Positions 50,353-60,213 of a stretch of 64,000 bases of DNA are shown here, one piece after another. Position 1 is the stretch's first letter. Each line of letters begins with the position of its first letter. The translations under genes were made by a program, and so were the position numbers. The notes beneath the pieces were generated by a model. The model saw only the letters and a list, made by a program, of their open reading frames with translations, was not told the DNA's origin and did not search any database. This DNA is from an uncultured Prochlorococcus sp. (GTDB taxonomy: Bacteria > Cyanobacteriota > Cyanobacteriia > PCC-6307 > Cyanobiaceae): contig CACNCF010000002.1 of assembly GCA_902618795.1 (NCBI GenBank), forward strand, positions 1 to 64,000. The letters are read 5' to 3'.

Positions 50353-52194
50353 TTGAAAAAAATTGATTTATTAAAAAAAATTGAAGAAGCGAAAATAAAA
50401 CAAAAAGCAGGAAATCCTTTAGAGGCAAATCAGATATTTCAAGTGTTATTAAAATCAAATAATGATTCTTTTGATTTACTATATGCTTATGGTTTGTTTT
50501 GTAGAGATTTAAAAAATTTTAATTTAGCAAAAAGAGTATTTCTCAATTTAATTAATAAATTTCCATCATCAATTAAACCTTATATTTTATTAGCCGAGAT
50601 ATTAAAAATTGAGAATAAATTCAAAGATGCAGAAGGAGTACTCCGAAAGGCAATAAAAATTGATCCTAATCATGGAGATTTACTTTATAATTTTTCTCTT
50701 TTGTTCTTTGCTTTGAGAAACTTTGATAATGCATTAGTTTATATAGATAAAGCTATAAAATTATCTATAAATAATGATATTTATAAACTTTTAAAGTCTG
50801 AGATTTATATCAAAAAATTCAATATTGATGAAGCCATATACATCTTAGAGGATTTAAATAATAAAAATAGAATTAAGAAGGATAATAACAAAGAAATAAG
50901 GATAAATATTCTACTTGCAAATGCATTCTTAAAAAAAAGGAACTTTGAAAAAGCAGAAATTCTTCTTTTAAAATTAATCAAAAAATATGCAGGATTTGAA
51001 TTGGCGTATCTAAATCTGAGTATTGTTTATAACGATATGAATCAATTAAGTAAAAGTATACAAATACTAAAAAAGGGAATAAATGTATCGCCTAATTTCA
51101 TGCCTTTTTACAAAAATTTAGCAAGTTTCTATAGAAATTCAGGGCAGCTTGAACTCGCTATTGAGACTAACTTATTCATCATTTCAAGAAATAAATTCGA
51201 TTTTAATAGTTTCTATGAATTATCTGGGATTTATGATTTTAAAAATCATAAAAATGAATTAAATTTTTTACTAAATACAAAACTTGAGAATCTCAATCCA
51301 AACTCAAAAATTTACGCAGCTTTTGCAATCTCAAATTTGCTGCATAAAGAAGAAAAATTTAAAGAAAGTGCAAAATATCTTAAAATTGCCAATGACGAAA
51401 GCTTGAAGTATAAAAAATCTGACTTAAGTCTGAAGATAAAACATACCGAATTTTATAGATCACTAAAAATAAAAAAATCAAAAAATAAATATTTAAAGAA
51501 TTCTTCTAGTTATATTTTTATTGTTGGAATGCCAAGGTCAGGTAGCACCTTACTGGAAAACATATTGAGTTTAAATCCTGAAGTAACTGATATGGGTGAG
51601 GTTAACTTCTTAGAGGAATCCACCAAGGAAGCTCAAGATTTTGAGGATGTTTATGACTTATACGAAAAAAAAGTTATAAATCAATTTCAATCTTCTACCA
51701 TTTACACCGACAAAAGTTTGTTTAATTATATGTACTGTGCTGTTATTTCTAATTTTTTCCCTAAAGCAAAAATAATAAATTGCATAAGAAACCCTCTTGA
51801 TAATATTTTATCCATATACAGAGCAAACTTCTTAAATCAGTCTTTCTCTTTCTCTTTGACTGATATTTCTAACTTATATCTGCACTATTTTGAAACTATG
51901 GAAGGATATAAAATCAAATATGGTGAAAATATTTATGATTATTACTATGAAGACTTAATTGAAAATCCTAATAATGTTATACCTGGGATAATAAATTGGC
52001 TTGATTGGGATTGGAACGAAAAATATCTTTCTCCCCATCAAAACAAAAGAAATGTATACACCGCTAGTAGCGCTCAAATAAGAAAGAAATTTTATTCTTC
52101 TTCTATAGGGATTTGGAAAGAATATAAGGAACTTTTAGAACCTGCAATTGAAATTATTAAAACAAATAAAATTCTTGGAGAAAAGATTTCATAA
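50353..52194 (+). CDS. TPR-repeat sulfotransferase
   Basis: 613 residues from a TTG start. Residues about 10-330 are TPR repeats (KAIKIDPNHGDLLYNFSLLF, KGINVSPNFMPFYKNLASFY). The C-terminal 230 residues are a PAPS-dependent sulfotransferase: the 5'-phosphosulfate loop is VGMPRSGSTLLENIL and the 3'-phosphate motif is CIRNPLDNILSIYRANF. It probably sulfates a protein, glycan or lipid. It sits between two porin copies whose exchange may have carried it. Confidence 0.8.
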   Translation: MKKIDLLKKIEEAKIKQKAGNPLEANQIFQVLLKSNNDSFDLLYAYGLFCRDLKNFNLAKRVFLNLINKFPSSIKPYILLAEILKIENKFKDAEGVLRKAIKIDPNHGDLLYNFSLLFFALRNFDNALVYIDKAIKLSINNDIYKLLKSEIYIKKFNIDEAIYILEDLNNKNRIKKDNNKEIRINILLANAFLKKRNFEKAEILLLKLIKKYAGFELAYLNLSIVYNDMNQLSKSIQILKKGINVSPNFMPFYKNLASFYRNSGQLELAIETNLFIISRNKFDFNSFYELSGIYDFKNHKNELNFLLNTKLENLNPNSKIYAAFAISNLLHKEEKFKESAKYLKIANDESLKYKKSDLSLKIKHTEFYRSLKIKKSKNKYLKNSSSYIFIVGMPRSGSTLLENILSLNPEVTDMGEVNFLEESTKEAQDFEDVYDLYEKKVINQFQSSTIYTDKSLFNYMYCAVISNFFPKAKIINCIRNPLDNILSIYRANFLNQSFSFSLTDISNLYLHYFETMEGYKIKYGENIYDYYYEDLIENPNNVIPGIINWLDWDWNEKYLSPHQNKRNVYTASSAQIRKKFYSSSIGIWKEYKELLEPAIEIIKTNKILGEKIS

Positions 52195-52303
52195 TGAAGA
52201 GAGTGTTTTAGCAATAGCCGGCTCGAATTTTGTCTACTGGAGGTTGTCATTTCTTGGCAAATAGATTACTTTTAAAATAATTTAAATTGTGTGAGGAATT
52301 TTT

Positions 52304-53437
52304 ATGAAGCTTTTTAAAAGCTTGTTAGTAGCTCCAGCAACTATTGGGCTGTTAGCTCCATTTTCTACTTTTGCTGGCGAGGCAAGCTTAAATGATATCT
52401 CAAAATACTCTAATCTAGAGCATATTGACCTCGCTAATGCTTTTACTAATGATGAACCAAATCATACGCCTTTACTTGCTGGTGGAGAAGGTTTAGTTGA
52501 AAGTAGTAGCTATGATGGAGGGTTTTCAGAAACAACTACTGCATCATTCAGCGTTGACACTGTTATAGGTCAAGTTGATGGCGCTGGAGACACTGGAGAT
52601 GATTCTAACGAATCAACAAGTTTCGACTTCCAATTCAACATCGGTTTATCAACAAGTTTCACAGGTGAAGATTCACTTGATATAGCTATTGATAACGGTA
52701 GTGCAACAGCATCAACTATGGGTGGAAAAATGGGTTTCGACACAGGAACCAGCTTAGTTGTTGATGGTGTTACTTATTCATTCCCTCTTGGTGGAGCAAC
52801 AGCGATTGTTGGTGATTCAACTGACCTAAGTACAGCATTTACAGGAGCTTGTACTTACAGTTCATTCACTGATATGACACCAGACGATTGTGGTACTGGT
52901 AACTCTATGGGTGCAGGCGGTAAAGGTGTTACTGCAGCAGTAAGTTATGCATTTGATTCTGGATTCTCTATGGCTGGTGGAATAACATCTGCACAAAGTG
53001 AAATCTTAGGAGATAATGCTGATGCATTCGGTCTTAATGCTGCTTATTCAGCAGACAGTTACGGAGTAGCTCTTGCATACGTATCTGATGATATGGGATC
53101 AGGCACTGATTCAACAACATACTGGGGTGCTAACGGTTACTACACCTTTGATTTAGCAAGCCTAAGTGTTGGTTTCGAAACTTCAGATGACGGAACTACT
53201 GAGAAATCTGGATACTTCGTTGGTCTATCTTTCCCAGAAGTTGGCCCTGGTTCAGTAAACATTGCTGCAGCAACTGATGCACTTTATGCTGACAATGCGA
53301 CAGAGTATCTTGTATATGAAGCGTCTTACTCTTATCCAGTAAATGATGCTATGACTATCACACCTGGTATCTTCATTCAGGAGACATCTGCTGAAGATTT
53401 AACAGGAATAGCTGTTAAAACTTCATTCTCTTTCTAA
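52304..53437 (+). CDS. Som-type outer-membrane porin, copy 2
   Basis: 377 residues. The signal peptide and first 75 residues differ from copy 1 (FAGEASLNDISKYSNLEHID, LLAGGEGLVESSSYDGGF) and lack the coiled coil, keeping an AGGEGL segment also seen in the phosphate porin. From residue 75 (SETTT) to the end the protein is identical to copy 1, as is the DNA through the terminator. This mosaic indicates gene conversion from one copy to the other. Confidence 0.85.
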   Translation: MKLFKSLLVAPATIGLLAPFSTFAGEASLNDISKYSNLEHIDLANAFTNDEPNHTPLLAGGEGLVESSSYDGGFSETTTASFSVDTVIGQVDGAGDTGDDSNESTSFDFQFNIGLSTSFTGEDSLDIAIDNGSATASTMGGKMGFDTGTSLVVDGVTYSFPLGGATAIVGDSTDLSTAFTGACTYSSFTDMTPDDCGTGNSMGAGGKGVTAAVSYAFDSGFSMAGGITSAQSEILGDNADAFGLNAAYSADSYGVALAYVSDDMGSGTDSTTYWGANGYYTFDLASLSVGFETSDDGTTEKSGYFVGLSFPEVGPGSVNIAAATDALYADNATEYLVYEASYSYPVNDAMTITPGIFIQETSAEDLTGIAVKTSFSF

Positions 53438-53521
53438 TTATTTAATTAGAAAAAACTACACACAAAGAAAGATCTGCTTTATAGCAGATCTTTTTTTTTG
53501 AGAATTTTTATAAAATTAATT
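52526..53521 (+). repeat. 996-bp identical duplication of 49300-50295
   Basis: The two segments are separated by 3226 bases and appear identical by inspection, covering most of the porin gene plus terminator. The flanks on both sides differ, marking the conversion tract. Confidence 0.85.
53470..53499 (+). terminator. Terminator after porin copy 2
   Basis: Same hairpin and T run as at 50244-50273, part of the duplicated tract. Confidence 0.9.
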
Positions 53522-53648
53522 TTTTCTTATTCAAACAAAAAGATTCTAAATAGAAATGTTCTTCAAATTAATTTTTATTATTATGAGTTTGAGTACGCTT
53601 CTAGTTTAAAATTTAGAAGGCAAACTCTTAACCTTAATGATGATTTGA

Positions 53649-53777
53649 ATGTCTCCAATTTTTAAATGTTTAATATGTAGAAAGGATATAGAAAGATCAA
53701 CTAAAACATTTTGGATTAAAAAAGGTCACTTATTATGTTCTACATGTTTGGATAATATAGATAAAAAGAAACTATGA
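53649..53777 (+). CDS. Zinc-ribbon microprotein (42 aa)
   Basis: Two CxxC knuckles: KCLICRKDIERS and LLCSTCLDNIDKK, a compact rubredoxin/zinc-ribbon-like layout. ATG to TGA. Likely metal-binding; function unknown. The stretch 53778-54100 after it contains a decayed-looking frame (ending SKKLMLIHRF before 54080) and nothing else convincing. Confidence 0.5.
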   Translation: MSPIFKCLICRKDIERSTKTFWIKKGHLLCSTCLDNIDKKKL

Positions 53778-54100
53778 ATTATTAAATTTATAAAAACTTC
53801 GATTTTAGATAATGTTTTAAGTAAGCCTAGAACTATGCATCCATATAAATCGTAATTTATAATTATCGCCAAAAACCTTTTAGGAAAGTCTTTGGTTAAT
53901 TCTTTCAGCTACTTGTTATTACTTTTGAGAATGAAACAAGTTTAATGAAACTAAAAAAATCCTCAAACAAAATGAAAAAGCAGTTATAAATCCTGATTTC
54001 AATTATGTTGAGGATGATTTAAATGTGTTTATTATGGGTTATATTACATCAAAAAAATTGATGCTAATACATAGGTTTTAAAATTCTGAGTAAATAAAAT

Positions 54101-54208
54101 TTAAAACCAACCAGGAATGATTTGACCAGTAGTTACATATGCACCAACTGCTGCAACGAAACCTAACATTGCTGCCCAACCATTAAAACGTTCTGCTTCA
54201 GGAGTCAT
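54101..54208 (-). CDS. hli: High-light-inducible protein (short)
   Basis: 35 residues: MTPEAERFNGWAAMLGFVAA and a final TTGQIIPGWF. The ERFNGWAAMLGF segment is the chlorophyll-binding ExxNGxxAMxG helix of Hli/CAB proteins, with Trp where Arg is common. It protects photosystems under stress. It is single-helix and among the shortest Hli forms. The 421 bases to the tRNA-Lys hold no other gene. Confidence 0.8.
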   Translation of the reverse strand: MTPEAERFNGWAAMLGFVAAVGAYVTTGQIIPGWF

Positions 54209-54629
54209 GATAAAAAAAGAATTGTATGTAAATTAGTGTAACAGGAATTATGAAGCTTTGTAAAGTAATTTTTAGTTTTTTTGCGAAATTTGATCATTTA
54301 GTGGTGATTACGCCTTGATTTTTCAGTATTGTTACAAAAGTGTGTTAAATTTATTTGAAAGTAAGTGTTTAAAAGAAAAAATTTCAGATAATTCAAGTCA
54401 ATTTAATTAGGGTTTTAAATAAAATAAGTAGTATTATTTCATCTAATGAGATTCAAAAACTGCTTATATTCTGATAGCCCTGATGATTATCTTAGATTTA
54501 TTTAAGTGAGTATTTGCTTGAAACTTAACTTGAAATCGTAAAATAATATAAGAATGCACGGTTAAGAAATATCCGAAATTTGGAACTATTGCCTTTCACT
54601 TTTAGGGAGATGAACTCAATTAAAAAATG

Positions 54630-54701
54630 TGGGTCGCCTGAGATTCGAACTCAGGACCAGCCGGTTAAAAGCCGGATGCTCTACCGCTGAGCTAGCGACC
54701 C
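54630..54701 (-). tRNA. trnK-UUU: tRNA-Lys (UUU)
   Basis: 72 bases, acceptor stem GGGTCGC/GCGACCC, anticodon TTT in loop CTTTTAA, T loop TTCGAAT, discriminator A. CCA is not encoded. No displaced copies of it are seen in the window. Confidence 0.97.
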
Positions 54702-54878
54702 ATTTTGTAAAATCGAGTACATATGAAATTATCCCTTTTTAAGGTAAAAAAAACAACTTTTTATCTCAAGTTGAACAATAGAAAAACAATTCTTAACTTA
54801 TGAAATAAAAAATTAAAATTTCTCTCTAAATTTACTGTTAAAAGTTAAAATAATTTAATAAGTAATAGGATTTCTAAA

Positions 54879-54995
54879 ATGCTAAGAACAATCGTAGTTT
54901 TCGCACCAATTATCGCTGCTTTAGCTTGGGTTATATTCAATATACAAAAACCAGCAAGAGAGCAATTCAATAGAGACTTTTTGGGCAAGGATTAA
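54879..54995 (+). CDS. psbY: Photosystem II protein PsbY
   Basis: 38 residues: [20 protein letters not shown], then [18 protein letters not shown]. One membrane helix followed by the conserved PAR.QF.R tail. Low-mass peripheral subunit of photosystem II. It ends 6 bases before the next start. Confidence 0.9.
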
Positions 54996-55001
54996 TCCAG
55001 T

Positions 55002-56414
55002 TTGATAGATAAAGAAGTAATAGTTATTGGAGCTGGTCTCGCAGGATCTGAAGCGGCTTGGCAAGTGGCTAATTCCGGCCTACCAGTTAAATTAGTTGAA
55101 ATGAGACCGATTAAATCAACTCCAGCTCACCATACTGGTGAATTTGGAGAATTGGTTTGTAGTAATAGTTTTGGAGCTTTAAGTCCTGATAGAGCTTCAG
55201 GTTTATTGCAAAAAGAACTTAGAATTTTTAAATCATTGATAGTTCAAACAGCAGACAAATTTGCTGTACCAGCCGGAGGCGCTTTGGCTGTTGATAGATC
55301 TAAATTTAGTATTGCTTTAACTGAAGCTTTATCTAATCATCCATTAATTGAAATTAAGAGATTTGAACAATTAGATCTCCCAAGCAAAGAAAACATTACG
55401 ATCATCGCAACTGGTCCACTAACTGCCGATGATTTGTCATTTAAAATTCAAGCTTTTACAGGTATAGATGCATGTCATTTTTTTGATGCCGCTAGTCCTA
55501 TTATTTATGGAGATACTATTGATCAAGACATTGTATTTAAAGCTAGCAGGTACGACAAAGGAGATCCGGCATATCTTAATTGCCCTATGGATAAAAATGA
55601 TTACATCCATTTCAGAAATGAGCTAATAGAAGGTGAACAAGCTAATTTAAAAGACTTTGAGAAAGAGTCAGCTAATTTCTTTGAAGCTTGCTTACCAATA
55701 GAAGAAATTGCTAGAAGAGGTGTCGATACAATGAGATATGGACCATTGAAATCTATTGGGTTGTGGAATCCAAAATGGGGAGATTTATTTGATAGGGAAA
55801 ATAGATTGAAAAAGCGACCTCATGCAATTGTCCAATTAAGGAAAGAAGATTTAGAAGGAAAATTATTAAATATGGTAGGTTTTCAAACTAACCTCAAATG
55901 GTCTGAGCAAAAAAGAATATTTAGGATGATTCCTGGTTTGGAAAAGGCTGAGTTTGTACGCTTTGGAGTAATGCATAGAAATACTTTTCTAGAATCTCCA
56001 AAATTACTTTTACCGACACTGCAATTTATGAAAAGGGAAAATCTTTTTGCTGCGGGTCAAATAACGGGGACAGAAGGTTATGCAGCAGCAGCAGCAGGGG
56101 GCTTGCTTGCAGGAATAAATGCATCCTTATTAGCAAAGGGTAAAAAACCAGTATGTTTTCCTGATCAATCAATGATTGGTTCTCTAATGAATTTTATCAG
56201 TAACAAAAATCAAATATTATCTAATCAGAAAAAGAATAAATTCCAACCAATGCCTGCTTCATTTGGTTTAGTTCCTGAATTAACTAAAAGAATAAAAGAT
56301 AAAAGATTAAGGTACAAAGCTTATCAAGTAAGATCTACAGAAGCTTTGAATGACTTTAAAAATAAACTAGATTCTTGTTTTGATAAAGACCACTTACTCA
56401 GCAAAATTTACTAA
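55002..56414 (+). CDS. trmFO: tRNA m5U54 methyltransferase TrmFO
   Basis: 470 residues from TTG 55002. FAD-binding [20 protein letters not shown]-type N-terminus, then [23 protein letters not shown], the TrmFO/Gid signature, and [19 protein letters not shown] near the end. It uses methylene-tetrahydrofolate and FADH2 to make m5U54 in tRNA. Confidence 0.95.
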   Translation: MIDKEVIVIGAGLAGSEAAWQVANSGLPVKLVEMRPIKSTPAHHTGEFGELVCSNSFGALSPDRASGLLQKELRIFKSLIVQTADKFAVPAGGALAVDRSKFSIALTEALSNHPLIEIKRFEQLDLPSKENITIIATGPLTADDLSFKIQAFTGIDACHFFDAASPIIYGDTIDQDIVFKASRYDKGDPAYLNCPMDKNDYIHFRNELIEGEQANLKDFEKESANFFEACLPIEEIARRGVDTMRYGPLKSIGLWNPKWGDLFDRENRLKKRPHAIVQLRKEDLEGKLLNMVGFQTNLKWSEQKRIFRMIPGLEKAEFVRFGVMHRNTFLESPKLLLPTLQFMKRENLFAAGQITGTEGYAAAAAGGLLAGINASLLAKGKKPVCFPDQSMIGSLMNFISNKNQILSNQKKNKFQPMPASFGLVPELTKRIKDKRLRYKAYQVRSTEALNDFKNKLDSCFDKDHLLSKIY

Positions 56415-56438
56415 GATTAATTATCAAGGACCAAAAAA

Positions 56439-57983
56439 ATGGAATTAAATAAGGAAAAGTTCGATGCAATTATTATTGGCTCAGGAATAGGAGGGTTAGT
56501 AACTGCTTCACAATTAGCGGCGAAAGGAGTTCAAGTATTAGTTCTTGAAAAATATATTATTCCAGGCGGGAGTGGAGGCTCTTTTAAGAGAAAAGGCTAT
56601 ACCTTTGACGTAGGGGCTTCAATGATTTTTGGATTTGGAGAGAAAGGTTATACCAATTTATTAACTCGTGCTTTGAACGATGTGAATGAAAAATGCGAAA
56701 CTATTCCCGATCCTGTTCAACTGGAATATCACTTACCACATAACTTTAATATTTCTGTAGATAAAAATTATGAGCAATTTATAAGCAAATTATCAGCTAG
56801 TTTCCCAAAGGAAAAAAAAGGTATCAAGAAATTCTATGATACTTGTACAAGCGTATTTAAATGTTTAGATTCAATGCCTCTTTTGTCAATAGAGGATCCA
56901 AGTTATCTTTTTAAAGTTTTCTTTAAATCTCCATTATCCTGTTTAGGGTTAGCTAGATGGTTACCTGCAAATGCAGGAGATGTTGCGAGAAAGTTTATAA
57001 AAGATCCTGATCTTTTAAAATTTATCGATATCGAATGTTTTTGTTGGTCTGTAATGCCAGCTCTAAAAACCCCAATGATTAATGCAGGAATGGTATTTAC
57101 AGATAGGCATGCTGGTGGAATAAATTATCCAAAAGGAGGAGTTGGAACGATAGCAGAGAAGTTTGTTTCTGGGATTGAAAAATTAGGAGGAAAAGTTAGA
57201 TATAAGGCAAATGTGACTGAAATCCTCTTAAAGGATGAGAAAGCGGTAGGAGTTAAGCTCTCAAATGGGGAAGAGATATATTCAAATATTATTGTATCCA
57301 ACTCCACCAGATGGGATACATTTGGATTAAAAAATAATACTAAAGGATTAATTTCAAGTAAAAACGTGCCAAAAAGTGAATATAAGTGGTCAGAAACTTA
57401 TAAACCCTCACCTTCTTTTGTTTCGATTCACCTTGGAGTAGAAAAAAATCTAATATCAGATAATTTTAATTGTCATCATATAATCGTTGAAAATTGGGAT
57501 GAATTAGAAAGCGAAAAGGGAGTTATTTTTGTTTCTATACCAACTTTGCTTGACCCTTCTTTGGCTCCAGAAGGTAAACATATAGTACATGCATTTACTC
57601 CTTCATCTATGAATGAATGGGAAGGCCTATCCAGGAAAGAATATTTGGAAAAGAAAGAGAGATATTTTTCTTTTCTTGTAGAAAAAATATCAACTATTCT
57701 TCCTAATCTTGAACAAAATATTGATCATAAAGAAATTGGTACTCCCAAAACTCACAAAAAGTTTCTTGGAAGATATGAAGGTAGTTATGGGCCAATTCCC
57801 AGTAAAAAGTTGCTTGGACTTTTGCCAATGCCTTTCAACACTACAAAAATTAAAAACCTTTATTGTGTAGGGGATTCATGCTTCCCTGGGCAAGGCCTAA
57901 ATGCAGTTGCTTTTAGTGGATACGCATGCGCTCACAAAATAGGTGCAAAGTTAAACATAAACAGTTTTAAATTGCCCGATTAA
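56439..57983 (+). CDS. crtH: Carotenoid isomerase CrtH
   Basis: 514 residues, phytoene-desaturase-like. FAD motif IIIGSGIGGLVTASQLAAKG, then LEKYIIPGGSGGSFKRKGY. The C-terminus has VGDSCFPGQGLNAVAFSGY. It converts poly-cis-lycopene to the all-trans form in carotenoid synthesis. Core cyanobacterial gene, 24 bases after trmFO. Confidence 0.9.
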   Translation: MELNKEKFDAIIIGSGIGGLVTASQLAAKGVQVLVLEKYIIPGGSGGSFKRKGYTFDVGASMIFGFGEKGYTNLLTRALNDVNEKCETIPDPVQLEYHLPHNFNISVDKNYEQFISKLSASFPKEKKGIKKFYDTCTSVFKCLDSMPLLSIEDPSYLFKVFFKSPLSCLGLARWLPANAGDVARKFIKDPDLLKFIDIECFCWSVMPALKTPMINAGMVFTDRHAGGINYPKGGVGTIAEKFVSGIEKLGGKVRYKANVTEILLKDEKAVGVKLSNGEEIYSNIIVSNSTRWDTFGLKNNTKGLISSKNVPKSEYKWSETYKPSPSFVSIHLGVEKNLISDNFNCHHIIVENWDELESEKGVIFVSIPTLLDPSLAPEGKHIVHAFTPSSMNEWEGLSRKEYLEKKERYFSFLVEKISTILPNLEQNIDHKEIGTPKTHKKFLGRYEGSYGPIPSKKLLGLLPMPFNTTKIKNLYCVGDSCFPGQGLNAVAFSGYACAHKIGAKLNINSFKLPD

Positions 57984-57998
57984 AAGGACCCTTCTGAA

Positions 57999-58505
57999 AT
58001 GATAGAAAAATTTAAAACTCTTTTTTTTGTTAAAAGTTCGTTAATTTCTCTTTATTTAGCGCTTACAATTCCTTTACCATTTTTTTCAATCGAAAAATTA
58101 AGAATCCCCTCTATTATAATTTTTGCCTTAGGTCTTTATTTGATAATCAATATCACTAGTGATTATGTAGAAACTTGCAGTAATAAAATTTCATATAAAA
58201 GTAGCTTTATTTCTAAATTCTTAGGAAAAAAAAATTGGGAGATTTCTTGGAAAGATATTAAATTAATCAAATCTTTGCCAACCAGTCAGGGTAGTAAAGT
58301 TTATTACTTTAATACTTTTAAAGGTGATAATTTTCTTGTCCCACAAAGAGTGGAAAACTTTGAAAAATTTTTATTAATTGTTTCCTGTAATACTGGGATT
58401 TCTATTAATGAAATATCTTATATATCACCTCTATGGACATATAAATTACTGACATTAATATCAGTTTTAATGATTATTGGTGAACTTTTTTCTTTTCTAA
58501 GTTAA
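57999..58505 (+). CDS. Membrane protein with PH-like domain (168 aa)
   Basis: Two N-terminal hydrophobic spans (LISLYLALTIPLPFF, IIIFALGLYLIINIT), a soluble beta-rich part (WEISWKDIKLIKSLPTSQGS), and one C-terminal span. The middle resembles bacterial PH/DUF-type domains. It follows crtH by 15 bases. Function unknown. Confidence 0.6.
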   Translation: MIEKFKTLFFVKSSLISLYLALTIPLPFFSIEKLRIPSIIIFALGLYLIINITSDYVETCSNKISYKSSFISKFLGKKNWEISWKDIKLIKSLPTSQGSKVYYFNTFKGDNFLVPQRVENFEKFLLIVSCNTGISINEISYISPLWTYKLLTLISVLMIIGELFSFLS

Positions 58506-59239
58506 ATATTATCGATACTGAATCTATAACCTTGTTGTCTAACAGTGGTTATTCCCCCACCTTCTCCCAAGCCAGCCTGTTCTAATTTTCTTCGCAAAGT
58601 TAATACCTGAGTATCTACAGACCTAGGCCCACCACTGAAGGGCGGCCAGGCCATCCTTAAGAGCTCTTGACGACTTCTTACCATTCCTGGTGGCATCAAA
58701 AGAGCGCAAAGCAATGCAAACTCCCTAGGGCTTAATTCTACGGGCTTCTCGCTTAGAGTAACTTGTCTTAAAAGAAGGTGAACCTCTAAAGGTCCAACCT
58801 CAACTTTTTCTTGTAATCCTATCCTTCCCCTTTTTAGGAGTGTTCTGCATCGTGCCGCAAGCTCTTCAAGTCCAAAAGGTTTTCTGAGAACATCATCTGC
58901 CCCTTCATCTAATAGATTTACTAATGCTTCAACGCCCGATCTTGCCGTTAAGACTATGACTGAAGACCCCAGTTGTTGAGCTAGTCTCATTGCAGTATTC
59001 TGCTCGAGGATTTCTGCGCTTACTAATAAGTCAGGTGATTGTTCTCTGCATAAGTCAATAGCTTCTGCAGCTGTACCAACTGCTGCAGCTAAATGGCCAT
59101 CTTGGCGAAGCCTTTGCACAAGTACTGTTCTAAGTGTGGGGTGAGGTTCAACAACTAGAACTCTTGAGGGGGTTTGAGAGTTCGTAGGCAATTGTGAACT
59201 GCCAGGAGTTGAAGCTAAGATTTGCTCAGTTGATTGCAT
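58502..59239 (-). CDS. OmpR-type response regulator with degenerate receiver
   Basis: 245 residues. The receiver (about 25-140) lacks the normal acidic pocket: VVEPHPTLR in place of LVEDD, and the site of the phospho-acceptor Asp reads LLVSAEIL. The Lys (RKPFG) remains. The winged helix is normal (SPREFALLCALL, TVRQQGYRFSID). It probably works without phosphorylation. It is more GC-rich than neighbours and converges on the PH-like gene. Confidence 0.75.
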   Translation of the reverse strand: MQSTEQILASTPGSSQLPTNSQTPSRVLVVEPHPTLRTVLVQRLRQDGHLAAAVGTAAEAIDLCREQSPDLLVSAEILEQNTAMRLAQQLGSSVIVLTARSGVEALVNLLDEGADDVLRKPFGLEELAARCRTLLKRGRIGLQEKVEVGPLEVHLLLRQVTLSEKPVELSPREFALLCALLMPPGMVRSRQELLRMAWPPFSGGPRSVDTQVLTLRRKLEQAGLGEGGGITTVRQQGYRFSIDNI

Positions 59240-59325
59240 TCTTAATTACTGTTTGGCCAGGCAATTTTTGATCGTCCTTAATAAGGTATAACAAATGCAA
59301 AATAAAAATCAGAATTTATCGAATT

Positions 59326-59595
59326 ATGACATCATTTGAAAACCCCAAAGCAATTCGCCACTTTCAGTCAATTTGCGATAGTTGCCAGGACTTAGTTACT
59401 CGTTTTCATACGCCATCTGATCTTAAATTATATAGTGATGGATATCTCCAAGCATTGAGGAATTGCAGTAGTTTAGAGCAAAAGGATCAAGAGAAATTAG
59501 AAAGATTAATTGAAAGATGGATTTTAGATCCGTCAAGTTTTATTGATCCAGATGGAGATGGAAATAAAGGTTTTTTTGATAAAAAAAGGATTTAA
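59326..59595 (+). CDS. Conserved cyanobacterial hypothetical protein (89 aa)
   Basis: Soluble helical protein (FQSICDSCQDLVTRFHTPSD; YSDGYLQALRNCSSLEQKDQ) ending in DPDGDGNKG. Small, probably a conserved cyanobacterial family (DUF6761-like), unknown function. Divergent from the response regulator. Confidence 0.6.
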   Translation: MTSFENPKAIRHFQSICDSCQDLVTRFHTPSDLKLYSDGYLQALRNCSSLEQKDQEKLERLIERWILDPSSFIDPDGDGNKGFFDKKRI

Positions 59596-59643
59596 AATAT
59601 TAATTTTTATTAATCAATACAGTATTTATACTCACTAATTGTC

Positions 59644-59967
59644 TTAAGACGCTAATTCTATTTCTATTTTTTCTTTAAGGGATCCAGAGTTGTACATCTC
59701 AATTAGGATATCTGATCCACCAAGAAATTCTCCTTTTAAGTAAACTTGGGGAATTGTTGGCCAATCTGAATATTCTTTGATACCCTCTCTAACAGCAAAA
59801 TCACTTAAAACATCAAAGGTCCCATATTCTACCCCTAAAGAATTTAGTATTTGAACTACATTATTGGAGAAACCGCATTGAGGCATTAATTTTGTCCCTT
59901 TCATGAAAACCATCACTGGATTGGATTCAATCAGTTTTTGTATTTTATCCTTTGTTATGTTGTCCAT
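59644..59967 (-). CDS. grxD: Monothiol glutaredoxin (CGFS type)
   Basis: 107 residues. Active site PQCGFSNNVVQIL, cis-Pro in WPTIPQVYLKGEFLGGSDI. CGFS glutaredoxins carry Fe-S clusters, often together with BolA, whose gene lies 3 bases upstream in the same operon. Confidence 0.95.
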   Translation of the reverse strand: MDNITKDKIQKLIESNPVMVFMKGTKLMPQCGFSNNVVQILNSLGVEYGTFDVLSDFAVREGIKEYSDWPTIPQVYLKGEFLGGSDILIEMYNSGSLKEKIEIELAS

Positions 59968-59970
59968 AAT

Positions 59971-60201
59971 TTAATTTGGAGTTTCTGTTTTTAATGCCAG
60001 TGCATGGATAGCCTCTGAAGCTAATTCTTCTTTCAAAGCCGAATATACTAGCTGGTGTTGTTTAACTAATGATAATCCATTGAATTCAGATGCAATTACA
60101 GTTACTTGCAAATGATCATTTCCCTTAAGGTTTTCAACAAAAACTTGGGAACTTGGGATTTTTTTAGTGATTAATTTAATAACTTCTGTTTTAGTAATCA
60201 T
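59971..60201 (-). CDS. bolA: BolA-family protein
   Basis: 76 residues. FVENLKGNDHLQVTVIASEF and GLSLVKQHQLVYSALKEELA fit BolA (the conserved His in H-Q-L-V-Y). It pairs with the CGFS glutaredoxin to bind a [2Fe-2S] cluster. First of the two-gene operon. Confidence 0.9.
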   Translation of the reverse strand: MITKTEVIKLITKKIPSSQVFVENLKGNDHLQVTVIASEFNGLSLVKQHQLVYSALKEELASEAIHALALKTETPN

Positions 60202-60213
60202 AGTAAATTTTAA

